From Bremia lactucae (lineage: Eukaryota > Oomycota > Peronosporomycetes > Peronosporales > Peronosporaceae), in NCBI RefSeq assembly GCF_004359215.1, contig NC_090610.1:5209881-5273880 (forward strand): a stretch of 64,000 nt of DNA, written 5' to 3'. The notes beneath the pieces are model-generated. The model did no database searches and had not been told where the DNA came from. It worked only from the letters and a program-made list of their open reading frames with translations. The translations under genes were made by a program, and so were the position numbers. Shown here in pieces: positions 22,961 through 32,847 of the stretch; the stretch's first letter is position 1, and each line of letters starts with the position of its first letter.

Positions 22961-23089
22961 CGAGGCTGATTGAATCCATAGCTACGTAGTCAAGCGTGGC
23001 AACGCATCATGCTTCGGCAGCTTTTGAGTATTTCTTTGCTGAGGTTTCGAGAGCTTAGTTGCTTTGGAGGGATATTTTCAGGGGGAGCT

Positions 23090-23240
23090 TGGGGTACTGG
23101 GAAGGAGGAAGGCCACAGACGGATGGCGCGTGGTTCACGCTTACAATAAGCTGAACAAGAGCAGTTTTTACGTATCTGACATCCTCCGATACTTCATATT
23201 TTTGTTGTCTGCGGGTAATATCATTTAACAGAGATTAGAC
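23090..23240 (+). mobile_element. Gypsy reverse transcriptase scrap
   Basis: The plus strand reads DGWRVVHAYNKLNKSSFYVS at about 23118-23177, matching the WR.VHA.NKLN entry to Gypsy reverse transcriptase. No continuation of the domain is seen. Confidence 0.5.
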
Positions 23241-23710
23241 TGTAGTTTGTTTGTTTTTCCAGTTCGAGGCTCGCTTAAATTTCTTTTGTGAGATTGTCAG
23301 AGCGAGGTCGAAACAAGTATATGGTGTTGATTACACATATTTGCGGTGTGATGAAAATAAACTGCGGCAAAGTGACACTTGCGATGTCCAGGATATGGGA
23401 AGTACCCATGCAAAATGGCAATGTGCGGGGCGCTTCGATAAAAGCCGACAAAGAAAACGAATCGGAGACACAAGCCACCGCCTCCATTTATAATAGAATG
23501 CCTAGGAAAGATAATTAAAATATAAACACTCTTTAATATCCTTTACATAGCGATGAGCACCGTAAACTGTTGTCAAACGACGCAGGCTTACAATCGCCTA
23601 TCGCGTCACACATAGAAAGCTGCTGAAGGCATGAACACTATGCTGAAGGAGTATATAATACTATATGTGTTTGTTTAATACGCTTCCATGTGCCTAAAAT
23701 GCACTGACCC
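23241..23710. other. Island boundary, no gene seen
   Basis: Small open frames on both strands here show no recognisable motif. The last 100-200 bp probably include the 3' untranslated region of the acyl-CoA dehydrogenase gene. Confidence 0.4.
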
Positions 23711-25065
23711 TTATTTTCTATATTCTTCAGCTACAAGCTTAGCAATCGTCGTAAGCTGCATATTGCTAGTTCCTTCATAAATCGCTCCAATCTTTGCATC
23801 ACGAAAGAATTTTTCTGTCAGCAAGGTTCTTGTAAAACCAATGCCACCGAGTAGCTCAATGCACTTGGACGCTGTTTTTTCTGCCACGCGCGAGGCATGA
23901 AGTTTTGCCATAGCAGCCTGCTTCACAAAAGGCTGGCCAGCATCTTTTAGACGTGCAGCATTATACACCAACAATCGTGTCGTCTCAATTTCCAGCGCCG
24001 CCTCCGCGTACTGGTGCTGCATTGCCTGAAATTCACCAATTGGCGTGCCAAACTGCTGGCGCTCAAACAGATACGGCAGCGTTTGGTCATAAACGCCCTG
24101 CGCTAGGCCCAGCATCTGAGATGCAATCCCAATACGTCCTTCATTAAGCGTGCTAATCGCAATTTTGTATCCTTTTCCGAGCTCTCCCAAAATATTTTCT
24201 TTTGGAACTCTTACGTTCGTAAGACTAACGGGGCACGTTGAGGATGCCCGAATACCGAGCTTCTCTTCAGCCTTGCCGATCTCCAGTCCTTCCATTTCTC
24301 GATCCACGATAAAGCACGTGATACCCTTGTACCCTTTCGATAGATCCACACTAGCAAAGACTATATACACACCAGAGTATTCGGCATTGGAGATCCACAT
24401 CTTGTGGCCCGTGATAGAGTAATAACTCCCGTCACTTGAGGCTTCCGCCTTTGTCTTTAGAGCGAATGCATCACTCCCCGATCCGGCCTCACTTAAACAG
24501 AAGCTGCCAATCTATCAAAGAGCATCATTTCAATTTTCATATTCTCTAGCGTTCACATCTCTTTCAAGTCCACACACCATGTCTGTACAAAGTCTCGGCA
24601 AATACTTCTCCTTTTGCTCCTCCGTGCCGTGAACCTACGTTCAAGTCATTAGCCTCAATTCCATTAAGTATCAGTGACTCCACTTACCAGAAAGACGTTA
24701 TTAACGACTGTATTCTGCAAGTCTACGAGCAGCCCTACCACGGGGTCCACTTTAGACAGCTCTTCGATGGTCAAACAAAGGCTCATGAACGAAGCTTCAC
24801 TGCCTCCATAGTCAGCAGGAATCTCTACTGACAGTAAACCGTTTTCAAACAGCCCGCGCGTAATAGAATGATTCATTTCGCCTGCCAAGTCCATGGCACG
24901 GACATGGGGTGCCACCACATCAGCTGCAAACCGATGAACAGTGCTCTTAAACATCATTTCTTCCTCTGACAATTGCGTCAGAGGGGCAAACAAGGTTCCA
25001 AATCGACGGCCCCGTGTGGCAATACGACGCTCAAGCGCGCGAGTAAGGCGCACTACTGGGACCAT
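23711..25065 (-). CDS. Short/branched-chain acyl-CoA dehydrogenase, mitochondrial
   Basis: A FAD enzyme of mitochondrial branched-chain acyl-CoA and fatty acid oxidation, passing electrons to ETF. There are three exons: 25065-24688, 24634-24578 and 24511-23711. The introns are 53 and 66 bp. The joined frame gives 411 residues and restores the family motifs: [15 protein letters not shown] in exon 2, then [58 protein letters not shown] (catalytic Glu in YEG) and a C-terminus at LVAEEYRK. The start at 25065 ([20 protein letters not shown]) is preferred because it gives an Arg-rich mitochondrial presequence. An in-frame ATG at 25128 would add 21 residues. Closest by motif is the ACADSB group. It is divergent from the pyrophosphatase gene, 230 bp away. 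Confidence 0.9.
24512..24577 (-). other. Intron 2 of acyl-CoA dehydrogenase
   Basis: 66 bp, donor GTGTGTGG and acceptor TTTGATAG. It joins TDM to IGSFCLSE in phase 0. Confidence 0.8.
24635..24687 (-). other. Intron 1 of acyl-CoA dehydrogenase
   Basis: 53 bp, donor GTAAGTGG and acceptor GAACGTAG. It joins NNVFL to VHGTEEQ in phase 0. Confidence 0.8.
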
Positions 25066-25295
25066 TGTGGTTGACGTTGCAAAATCAAGAGTGCAGGTCA
25101 ACGTTAATAAAACCTTACAAATCGTCAAGCAATTCTGATTAGATGCTTCAACTCAGCTTCGTATAGTGATGTAATAGTGATTAAAGGGCAAATCGCTATC
25201 GCGAGGGACCTTCACCCCTTGATTTACTCGCAGCTTTAAATTCCTTCGGAACAAACGAGACCACTAGGCCAAAGTTAGCCCCTGGAGCGTGCAAT
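25066..25295. promoter_or_regulatory. Shared divergent upstream region
   Basis: 230 bp between the divergent acyl-CoA dehydrogenase and pyrophosphatase starts. It must hold both promoters. No clear initiator consensus was found on either strand. Confidence 0.35.
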
Positions 25296-27763
25296 ATGGA
25301 CGAGAAAACGCAAATTGATGTCGAGTTTGGTATGTTAGACACTACCCCGCTACACAATAGTCCAGACCTTGAAGAATTGGGGACTGGGGCCTTCACTGCC
25401 TTGGCTTACGCCCGTTCACTGGATTTACAGTCTCCGCTTCTTGGTATTTCTGTACTAGGGGCGTTGCTCCTGCTTTTTGGGGGTACTTTTCGCCCAATTT
25501 TCCTCGTATTCACCCTCTGTGGCTACGGTATTGTATTCTCGCTCTATCTATCGCACTGGGTGTTGTCAAAAGACGCAGGTTCAGCCGAGATGAAGGCAGT
25601 AGCAACGCCAATTCGCGAGGGTGCGGAGGGTTTCCTGAAGATCCAGTATACGGCCATTGCTCGTATTGCCGTCGGTATTGCAGGCCTGATATTCTTTAGC
25701 TACGCATTACGGCCCACCAGCACTTTAACGTCTGGGATCGAAAAGCTCGGCAACTTTACGCTCGGGGTGGTGTCGTCCGTCTCGTTTCTCATTGGCGCCG
25801 TGTGCTCAGCCGCAGCTGGCTATGTGAGTATGTGGGTCTCCGCTCGATCAAATATTCGTGTAACAAGTGCAGCCCGAAGATCGTACGGAGAAGCACTGCT
25901 CGTGTGCTTTCGAGGAGGAGCCTTTTCCGCCGTGCTAGATATCACGCTCTGTGTAGGAGGAGTCAGCTCGCTCTATGTGATGCTATACCTGATTTTTGGA
26001 TCAATCCTACGTCCTACCGAGATCCCATTGCTCATGGTTGGTTATGGGTTTGGTGCATCGTTTGTAGCGCTCTTTATGCAGCTCGGTGGAGGAATTTACA
26101 CGAAAGCGGCGGATGTTGGCGCGGATTTAGTAGGAAAAGTCGAAGTCGGTATTCCAGAGGATGATCCCCGAAATCCGGCAGTGATTGCGGATTTAGTTGG
26201 AGACATGGTGGGTGACTGTGTCGGTAGCAGTGCTGACGTGTTTGAATCCGTAGCTGCTGAGATTATTGGAGCAATGATCCTCGGTGGTACATTGGCACGT
26301 GAAGCTCAATTGCTATCACCTGTAGCGTTTGTGTTTTTCCCAGTTGTCGTGCACGCATTTGATATTGCAGTAAGCAGCGCTGGCATTCTAATGGTCCGAG
26401 CTCCATCGGACGTGGAAGCGTCACGCCCTGATCATAATTCCATGGCTACGTTGCAGACTGGCTACAATGTCTCGCTTTTTCTAGCGCTTCTGGCTTTTGC
26501 TGGTACAACACGGTGGCTACTATATATGCCAGAATACCCTACAGCTTGGATAAACTTTTTATTATGTGGTGTGGTTGGAATGCTCACCGCGTATGTCTTT
26601 GTCAAGTCGACGCAATACTACACTGACTACGCTCATCCGCCCGTGCGGAGTATTGCAAAGGCTAGTACCACAGGTCATGGTACTAATATCATTACTGGCG
26701 TCGCGGTGGGTATGAAGTCGACCGTGATACCGACTCTTATGGTGAGTTTTGCGGTAATTACTGCCTACCACTTGGGTGCTACCTCAGGTATTGGTGGGCA
26801 AGGAATTCGTCACGCTGGACTTTTTGGAACGGCAGTGGCAACGATGGGTATGCTGTCTTCGGCAGTATTTGTACTGGCGATGAATAATTACGGCCCGATT
26901 GCTGATAATGCTGGGGGTATTGCCGAGATGAGCCGTCAGCCTGAGTACGTGCGTGATGCAACCGACAAGCTCGATGCTGCTGGTAATGTGACTAAAGCTA
27001 TTACCAAGGGCTACTCGATCGGCTCGGCGGCACTTGCTTGCTTTGTGCTTTTTGGGGCTTTCATGGATGAATTTTCAGAATTTGCTGGTCGTGAGTTCAA
27101 GTCAGTGGATATTGCAACTGTAGAAGTGCTGGTTGGGGGGCTTCTGGGCACAATGGTCGTATTTTTCTTTACAGGACTTGCCGTAGCAGCTGTGGGTGAA
27201 ACTGCTGGCGAGGTTGTCAATGAAGTGCGCCGTCAATTTGAAATCTACCCGGGAATTATGGAATACAAGGAAAAGCCGGATTATCGCACGTGTGTTGCTC
27301 TTGTGACGAAAGCTGCGTTAAAGCAGATGCGATTTCCGGGTCTATTGGCTGTACTAATGCCAATTTGTGTTGGGCTTGTTTTCCGTGTAGTACGTTGTAG
27401 TAATCAATTCGTAAAGTAAATTCTTATTAACGCTTGTTACTTCTTCTTTAGATTGGCGAGTATCAAGGAAAGCCGATGCTGGGAGCGGAAGTGTTGGCTG
27501 GATATCTCATGTTCGGCACCGTGACAGGCATCATGATGGCTCTGTTTCTTGACAACGTGGGAGGTGCATGGGACAATGCCAAGAAGTACATTGAGTTGGG
27601 CAACTTTGGAGGCAAGGGGAGCGAGGCACACAAGGCTGCTGTTACTGGCGACACAGTCGGCGATCCGTTCAAAGATACTGCTGGTCCGGCGCTGCACGTG
27701 GTAATCAAGTTGTTGTCGACAACGGTGTTGGTATTTGGTCCGCTCTTCGTATCGCGGGAGTAA
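25296..27763 (+). CDS. K+-independent (type II) H+-translocating pyrophosphatase
   Basis: A membrane enzyme that hydrolyses pyrophosphate to pump protons, usually into vacuole or Golgi-type compartments. There are two exons, 25296-27389 and 27452-27763, with a 62-bp intron (GTACGTTG..CTTTAG). The joined protein has 801 residues and about 15 hydrophobic membrane segments. Catalytic loops are visible: [10 protein letters not shown] and [16 protein letters not shown] from about residue 271, [25 protein letters not shown] near 540, and in exon 2 [17 protein letters not shown]. The sequence [10 protein letters not shown] has Lys (around residue 566) where K+-dependent pumps have Ala, and ADLVGD matches type II pumps, so K+ independence is inferred. 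Exon 2 restores [20 protein letters not shown] across the junction. A short acidic N-terminus precedes the first helix. Confidence 0.93.
27390..27451 (+). other. Intron of pyrophosphatase gene
   Basis: 62 bp, donor GTACGTTG and acceptor TTCTTTAG. Without splicing the frame would end after ten wrong residues at 27419. Confidence 0.85.
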
Positions 27764-27924
27764 GTGGCTTTATCTAGCAAACGTATTGAAAGGTTCTTAT
27801 GACGTGATAATCTCAAACTTACTTAAGCAAGAAAGTAGCGCTTGCTACATGGCTACGACATCTAGCAGAGCTTTCTCATTTACGTGCATCATACTCAATT
27901 TTCCATGGCATCTTCTGTCCATAA

Positions 27925-29524
27925 CTATCCAGTGTTTCTGCTTGATATAGCGAGCGGAAAAACCGGATTGTATAGCTCTTGAAGCGGTTCTTCCCGTAGG
28001 AAAGCTTCATTGTTCCATGTCATTGCTGCTGCCTCGGGAACTATTCGAGCATTCAAGTCCACTAGAAATCTACGAGCAACAACTTGTGCGAGTTGACGCA
28101 ATTCCCCCTCTTCTGGTACCTTTAACACTCGAATGATATGGTAAGTTCCAGTGAACAGCTCCAAGCTTAAAAAAAGTGCCACTCGAAGGTATCGAGTATT
28201 CGGTCCGGAAGGATGAGCGATGGATAGCAGCGAAGGAGCCAATGCCATCACATAAGTTAGAAAAATGGTTTTCTCGAGTGAATTCGCCTGTCAAATATAT
28301 GTAGGAGTCGCATCTCTTAGCATTGGTCAACGCACGAGCTTTGTGGAGCGTACCCGAACTAGCCTGATGTCATAATCCATGAGATTATAATGTTGCAGTG
28401 GCGTAAAACTCTCCAAAAATTCGCCAAGAAAGCGTTCGACGTCAAAGAGGTGCTGGCATATACACTGGATACATGCCACAAAAATAAACTTCAATCAGTC
28501 ATTAATGTTTCGCTGAAAGCTCAAAAATTTACCGCTATTTCTGTCGTCAACAGTTTGTTTGCATTCTGCTGTCGGTATTCTGTCAATTGTTGAAACTTTA
28601 TTGGAAAGACTGGCGAGTAATACCAAGGAACTGTGGGTGTTATATTAACGTTAGAGCTTGATCACATGACGATATTGTCAGCACTTCGATCGTACGCTGA
28701 GGGAAATGCGAAATGCCGAGGCCTGTTGGGGTCATTTTTTTATGTTTTGCACGAAAGCTTTGCTCTGTTTTATCCTTTGGCGGGGATGATCGTTTCGTAC
28801 GAACGCGTGTGCTCCATTTACGAGCCAAGAGGACGAAAACATGCACCACTGTTCCTGTATTCAGAAGTAAGTGATATACATTGGGTTGCTCAGGAATAAG
28901 GTGCAATAATTGCCACTTTTCCATGTGTTGCGAATGTGCGTGCTGTCTAAACTCAAATGCTACGCTTATCACCTTTGCGGCAAGCCCTTCTTCATCAAAT
29001 ACTGGCGATGGAGCCACTACTACGCAACAATGACGATATCTTTCTCGATGTTCTGTCCAATGATCAATCGTTATGGCAAGCACGATCATAAAATCGATAC
29101 TTTGCCATACTTCCAACGGCGTAGACATCCCGAGGGCAGTAGAGTCTCCTTTCACTCGAAGCCTGAACACGGTCTTTATTGCTTCTCCGTGATCTCTCTC
29201 ATGATAAAAATCTTGAATTCTAAATCGTCTCCATTGCACCTCGTAGCACGTGCCCAAGTTTACGCAATACACTAACAACATCATAAAGTTCACGTCATGC
29301 GGTCAGTCCATTTCATTGATAGGATCACTACATTGAGGTATACTACAAAGGAAATTGCCGTCACTTGAAAAGCCAAGCAGAACGCCGCCTTCGTCGTGCC
29401 GAAGCACCTTGTGCAAGCTGATCGTTCGATGAGGAAGATTTGGCTGTGCGGTTATACGTCCCGTCACTTCTCGTGCTGCAATAGCTACGCAGATATTCTG
29501 ATATGGGCTGTCGTGACGCCGCAT
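27925..29524 (-). CDS. DCAF15-like CUL4-DDB1 substrate receptor
   Basis: A multi-exon gene. Exon 1 is 29524-29332, exon 2 is 29271 to about 28690, and the last exons are about 28488-28354 and 28287-27925. The introns at 29331-29272 (60 bp) and 28353-28288 (66 bp) are clear. The join between about 28690 and 28490 is not resolved. The order of features resembles DCAF15: N-terminal LPHRTISLHKVL then GGVLLGFSSDGNFLCSI, YEVQWRRFRI, a mid-region VYHLLLNTGTVVHVFVL, and a C-terminal FDVERFLGEFLESF, YNLMDYDIRLV and MTWNNEAFL..PLQELYNPVFPL. In animals DCAF15 is a WD-fold adaptor that brings substrates to the CUL4-DDB1 ubiquitin ligase. DET1 is a possible alternative relative. The assignment is from recalled family pattern, not a search. 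Confidence 0.55.
28288..28353 (-). other. Intron in DCAF15-like gene (last)
   Basis: 66 bp, donor GTACGCTC and acceptor TTTGACAG, phase 0. It joins YDIRLVR to ANSLEKTIFLTYVMALAPS. Confidence 0.65.
29272..29331 (-). other. Intron 1 of DCAF15-like gene
   Basis: 60 bp, donor GTAGTGAT, acceptor TTGTTAG, and a branch-like CTGAC. It removes an in-frame TGA and joins LCSIPQ to LYCVNLGTCYEVQW. Confidence 0.6.
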
Positions 29525-29880
29525 TGATTGAGATGAAAAAAAGACGACTTGAGAGAGGTGGCTACATTTTGGTGATCGACAATTACAAGCAAATGTAAAG
29601 AGTCAAGAAGATAATTCGCTTTTTAGCATCTCATTTTCGAAATGGTTAAATTTATGACGTGAAATTAGAAAAATGCTATAACCCTAACTGATTTAAAAAT
29701 ATTTCAATTAAAAATAAGCAACGCCTGCCTTTCTATTTTTCTGTTGGTTATCCATATAGAGAAATTGCTGGTCGTGTGAACACTACGTGCTTCATCCTCT
29801 ACCAATTTCACCGAGGAAGAACTGATTCAGCGCCAACATAAACGTCAAAGACTAAATCACCGAGGCAACTAGCACATAGC
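29525..29880. other. Intergenic spacer
   Basis: About 355 AT-rich bp between two minus-strand genes. It holds the 3' region of EF-1alpha and the promoter of the DCAF15-like gene. No ORF or repeat was recognised. Confidence 0.5.
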
Positions 29881-31212
29881 TTATTTCTTCTTGGCACCAC
29901 CCTTGGTTGATGGTTCCTTCTTGTTCACCGACTTGATGACACCAACAGCAACTGTCTGACGCATGTCACGCACCGCAAAACGGCCAAGAGGAGGGTACTC
30001 CTGGAACGATTCCACAGTCATTGGCTTCGATGGTTCAAGAATGACCATGCAGGCATCACCTGACTTGACAAACTTTGGGGCCGTCTCAAGCACCTTGCCT
30101 GAACGACGGTCCATCTTCTCCGTAATTTCTTTAAACTTGCACGCAACGTGGGCCGTGTGACAGTCAAGCACTGGCGAGTAGCCATTGCCAATTTGGCCAG
30201 GGTGGTTCAACACAATGACTTGAGCAGTAAAGTCTTGTGTGCCCTTGGCCGGGTCATTCTTCGAATCAGAAGCGACAAAGCCACGGCGAAGTTCCTTCAC
30301 CGACACATTCTTAACGTTAAAGCCAACATTGTCACCAGGTAGAGCCTCAGGCAACGATTCGTGGTGCATTTCGACAGACTTGACTTCAGTCGACAGTCCA
30401 ACAGGGCCAAAGGTAGCTACCATACCGGGTTTAATCACACCAGTTTCAACACGGCCAACTGGAACCGTGCCAATACCGCCAATCTTGTAAACGTCCTGAA
30501 GAGGAAGACGAAGAGGCTTGTCACTTGGACGCTTGGGGGCGTTCAAGAGGTCAAGAGCTTCAAGGAGGTATGGTCCCTTGTACCACGGCATGTTGGGCGA
30601 GCGTTCAATCATGTTGTCTCCCTCCCATCCGGAAATGGGCACGCAAGGAATCTTGGCGGGCTTGTACCCAACCTTCTTGAGGTAGGTCGAGACCTCGGCC
30701 TTAATTTCTTCGTAACGTGCTTGGCCGTACATCACGGATGAGTCGTCCATCTTGTTAATAGCAACGACCATTTGCTTTACACCGAGCGTAAAAGCAAGCA
30801 ACGCGTGCTCACGTGTCTGGCCTTCCTTAGAAATACCAGCTTCGAATTCACCCACACCCGAGGCAACAACCAAAACGGCGCAATCAGCCTGCGAGGTACC
30901 CGTAATCATGTTTTTAATGAAGTCGCGGTGACCAGGGGCGTCAATGACTGTGAAAAAGTACTTGGGCGACTCGAATTTCCACAACGCAATGTCGATTGTG
31001 ATACCACGTTCACGCTCGGCCTTGAGGTTGTCAAGAACCCAAGCATACTTAAACGACTGCTTCCCGAGCTCGGCCGCCTCCTTCTCGAACTTTTCAATCG
31101 TACGCTTGTCAATACCACCGCACTTGTAGATCAAGTGCCCTGTCGTGGTCGACTTGCCAGCGTCGACGTGGCCAATAACGACCAGCGAAATGTGAACCTT
31201 TTCCTTGCCCAT
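29881..31212 (-). CDS. TEF1: Translation elongation factor 1-alpha
   Basis: The GTPase that delivers aminoacyl-tRNA to the ribosome in the cytosol. One uninterrupted coding exon of 443 residues, full length for the family. G-domain motifs are present: GHVDAGKS at residues 14-21, the DAPGH motif near 91-95 and NKMD near 153-156. They are followed by the two beta-barrel domains ([39 protein letters not shown]) and the Lys-rich end KGGAKKK. The ATG context AACCATGGG is good. Strong codon bias (mostly C-ending or G-ending synonymous codons) contrasts with its neighbours and fits very high expression. A 77-bp intron lies in the 5' untranslated region. Confidence 0.98.
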   Translation of the reverse strand: MGKEKVHISLVVIGHVDAGKSTTTGHLIYKCGGIDKRTIEKFEKEAAELGKQSFKYAWVLDNLKAERERGITIDIALWKFESPKYFFTVIDAPGHRDFIKNMITGTSQADCAVLVVASGVGEFEAGISKEGQTREHALLAFTLGVKQMVVAINKMDDSSVMYGQARYEEIKAEVSTYLKKVGYKPAKIPCVPISGWEGDNMIERSPNMPWYKGPYLLEALDLLNAPKRPSDKPLRLPLQDVYKIGGIGTVPVGRVETGVIKPGMVATFGPVGLSTEVKSVEMHHESLPEALPGDNVGFNVKNVSVKELRRGFVASDSKNDPAKGTQDFTAQVIVLNHPGQIGNGYSPVLDCHTAHVACKFKEITEKMDRRSGKVLETAPKFVKSGDACMVILEPSKPMTVESFQEYPPLGRFAVRDMRQTVAVGVIKSVNKKEPSTKGGAKKK

Positions 31213-31223
31213 GGTTGAGTTAC

Positions 31224-31300
31224 CTGAACATTAGAAATGGGTTTTAAGTGACTACAGCTTTTCGAATAATTTTAAATATAGCCGATTAGAGCCTTCGTAC
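31224..31300 (-). other. 5' UTR intron of EF-1alpha
   Basis: 77 bp, donor AAGAAG|GTACGAAGG and acceptor ATGTTCAG, with CTAAT branch-like motifs. It ends 11 bp before the ATG. Leader introns are common in EF-1alpha genes of other eukaryotes. Here it is inferred from splice-site quality only. Confidence 0.6.
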
Positions 31301-31315
31301 CTTCTTCTTCTCCGC

Positions 31316-31331
31316 AGAATGGATAATGGTT
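31316..31331 (-). promoter_or_regulatory. Initiator-like element of EF-1alpha
   Basis: AACCATTATCCATTCT on the minus strand matches 11 of 16 positions of the oomycete initiator consensus GCTCATTYYNCAWTTT. It lies just upstream of the proposed leader exon, preceded by a C-rich tract (about 31340-31360). Confidence 0.45.
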
Positions 31332-32847
31332 GCAGCGGAGAGAGGGCGGGCGGGGGCTCGGAATTTGGATGGCGCAGGAACGTTTTACGATATTGCGGCT
31401 CTAGACCGAGGTTTTATCGTAGTTCTATCCAATTGAAAGACTTTTCTGGGATGTTGCACGAGTTCTAAAACCTCTAATTCGACGCCTCTATTTTATCATA
31501 AATCTCAAAGGATTTTTCACGCATTCGAAAGGCAGATTGAAAGTCAGGCCGAGCTGCACAATGAGTTCGTGCAGATGTTTTTATAGCTCTTGATACGTTA
31601 AAGAGCTGGTGTTGGCATATTATGTCCAGTTAGAGCTGTTGTCAAACCGGTTCGCTTTGCTGTGACACCCTTAAGACTTGTTCTCGCATGGTGCCAGGCT
31701 CGACCAGCATAAAAGGAATGATAATGTCCTGATTTAAACGTACGAAATGCAATCGAGCCAGGCTCGACCAGCACAAAAGGAATGATAATATCCTGATTTA
31801 AACGTACGACATGCAACGTTGATAATTTCAAATTCTTGCCTCGAGACTGGCGACGCCATGTGTAAAAGAGCTACATTTTTAGAGTGAAACGGAACTAGAA
31901 AAAAGAAGAAAACGAAAGCCGCCGAGGATTTAGCCAAAAATCAGGTAAAAATTTATAGTGAGCCCAGTCTATTATAAAATTAAAACGATGTGAGCCGTTA
32001 ATGGCATAATATGGCTCCATTTTTTGATAGCCGTCATGTATTTGGTTGCATACAGATCTAAATAGATATGTGCATGCAAAAGAATGCATGACGGCAACTG
32101 TCGTCGTGCACACGCTTTAGACGCAAGAAGATGCTTCACTTGGAATGGATATGAGAGGTTTGAAACTGGGGGAGGTTACGATGAGAACAGCCTATCTCAT
32201 GGGAAGTTGTGAGAAGGACAGCGCTGTTGTTACATACCTATTTATGTACATTTCTAATCATTTAAAGTAGTAAGTTTAAAATGCGATATTAACCACCAAA
32301 ACCTTAGGGTTGATAAAAGGAAGCGTCAACGGGAATATTGTAGGCACGAAACTACAATGCGCATGGTGGCAATCTGCCACACAATAATAGTACAAGAGTG
32401 GTGGAAGTTCAGATGACTACAGCTGAGAGCCAAGACGATTAGGCGTCGATTTTGGAAGTATGCTCTTCAGGACACTTTTATTTATAATTTGAAAAATGAG
32501 CATGGCACAAGTATTTCAAAGTGTTGTTTAGTCAGCCGGAGCTTTAAAATTTAAGGTTATTGTTTGTCTCTCACATGTGACCCGCTCACAATTGTAGCTA
32601 GCAGACTTTTTGTAAAGAGCAGCAGCACAGAAACATGCTTTGCCATGTCACTAAAACAATTGCCTTGACACGAACTAAGAGCAGCGAACAAAATAGTTTT
32701 TATTACGGTGCTGCTGCATTGGGATAAGCAGTCATTTACGTGATAAAATTTGGTTTTTGAGTAAAAATTGCAAAAATTACCATCGAAACAATGAAAAATG
32801 CACTTCTTTTACAGTGAGGCATACGCTGCCTCACTGCCTCCAAACCT
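31332..32847. other. Gene-free spacer between EF-1alpha and GPD
   Basis: About 1.5 kb of AT-rich DNA. The first part should hold the EF-1alpha promoter and the last part the 3' end of the next gene. Apart from the tandem duplication at 31693-31818, no coding or repeat signal was recognised. Confidence 0.5.
31693..31818. repeat. Two-copy 64-bp tandem repeat
   Basis: The unit from GCCAGGCTCGACCAGCA to CGTACGAAATGCAATCGA is repeated at 31757 with only a few mismatches, giving period 64. Each unit carries AAAGGAATGATAAT and GATTTAAACGTACGA. It lies about 480 bp upstream of the EF-1alpha start. Confidence 0.8.

Noticed and set aside
27390..27419. Pyrophosphatase ending in RCSNQFVK
   Set aside because: This is intron read-through. 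Splicing to 27452 restores the conserved C-terminal 103 residues.
28633..29275. Plus-strand frames of 88 and 121 codons
   Set aside because: They are opposite the DCAF15-like exons and read as shadows without recognisable motifs.
30361..31218. Plus-strand open frames of 126 and 148 codons opposite EF-1alpha
   Set aside because: They are antisense shadows created by the strong codon bias of EF-1alpha and have no domain or start context.
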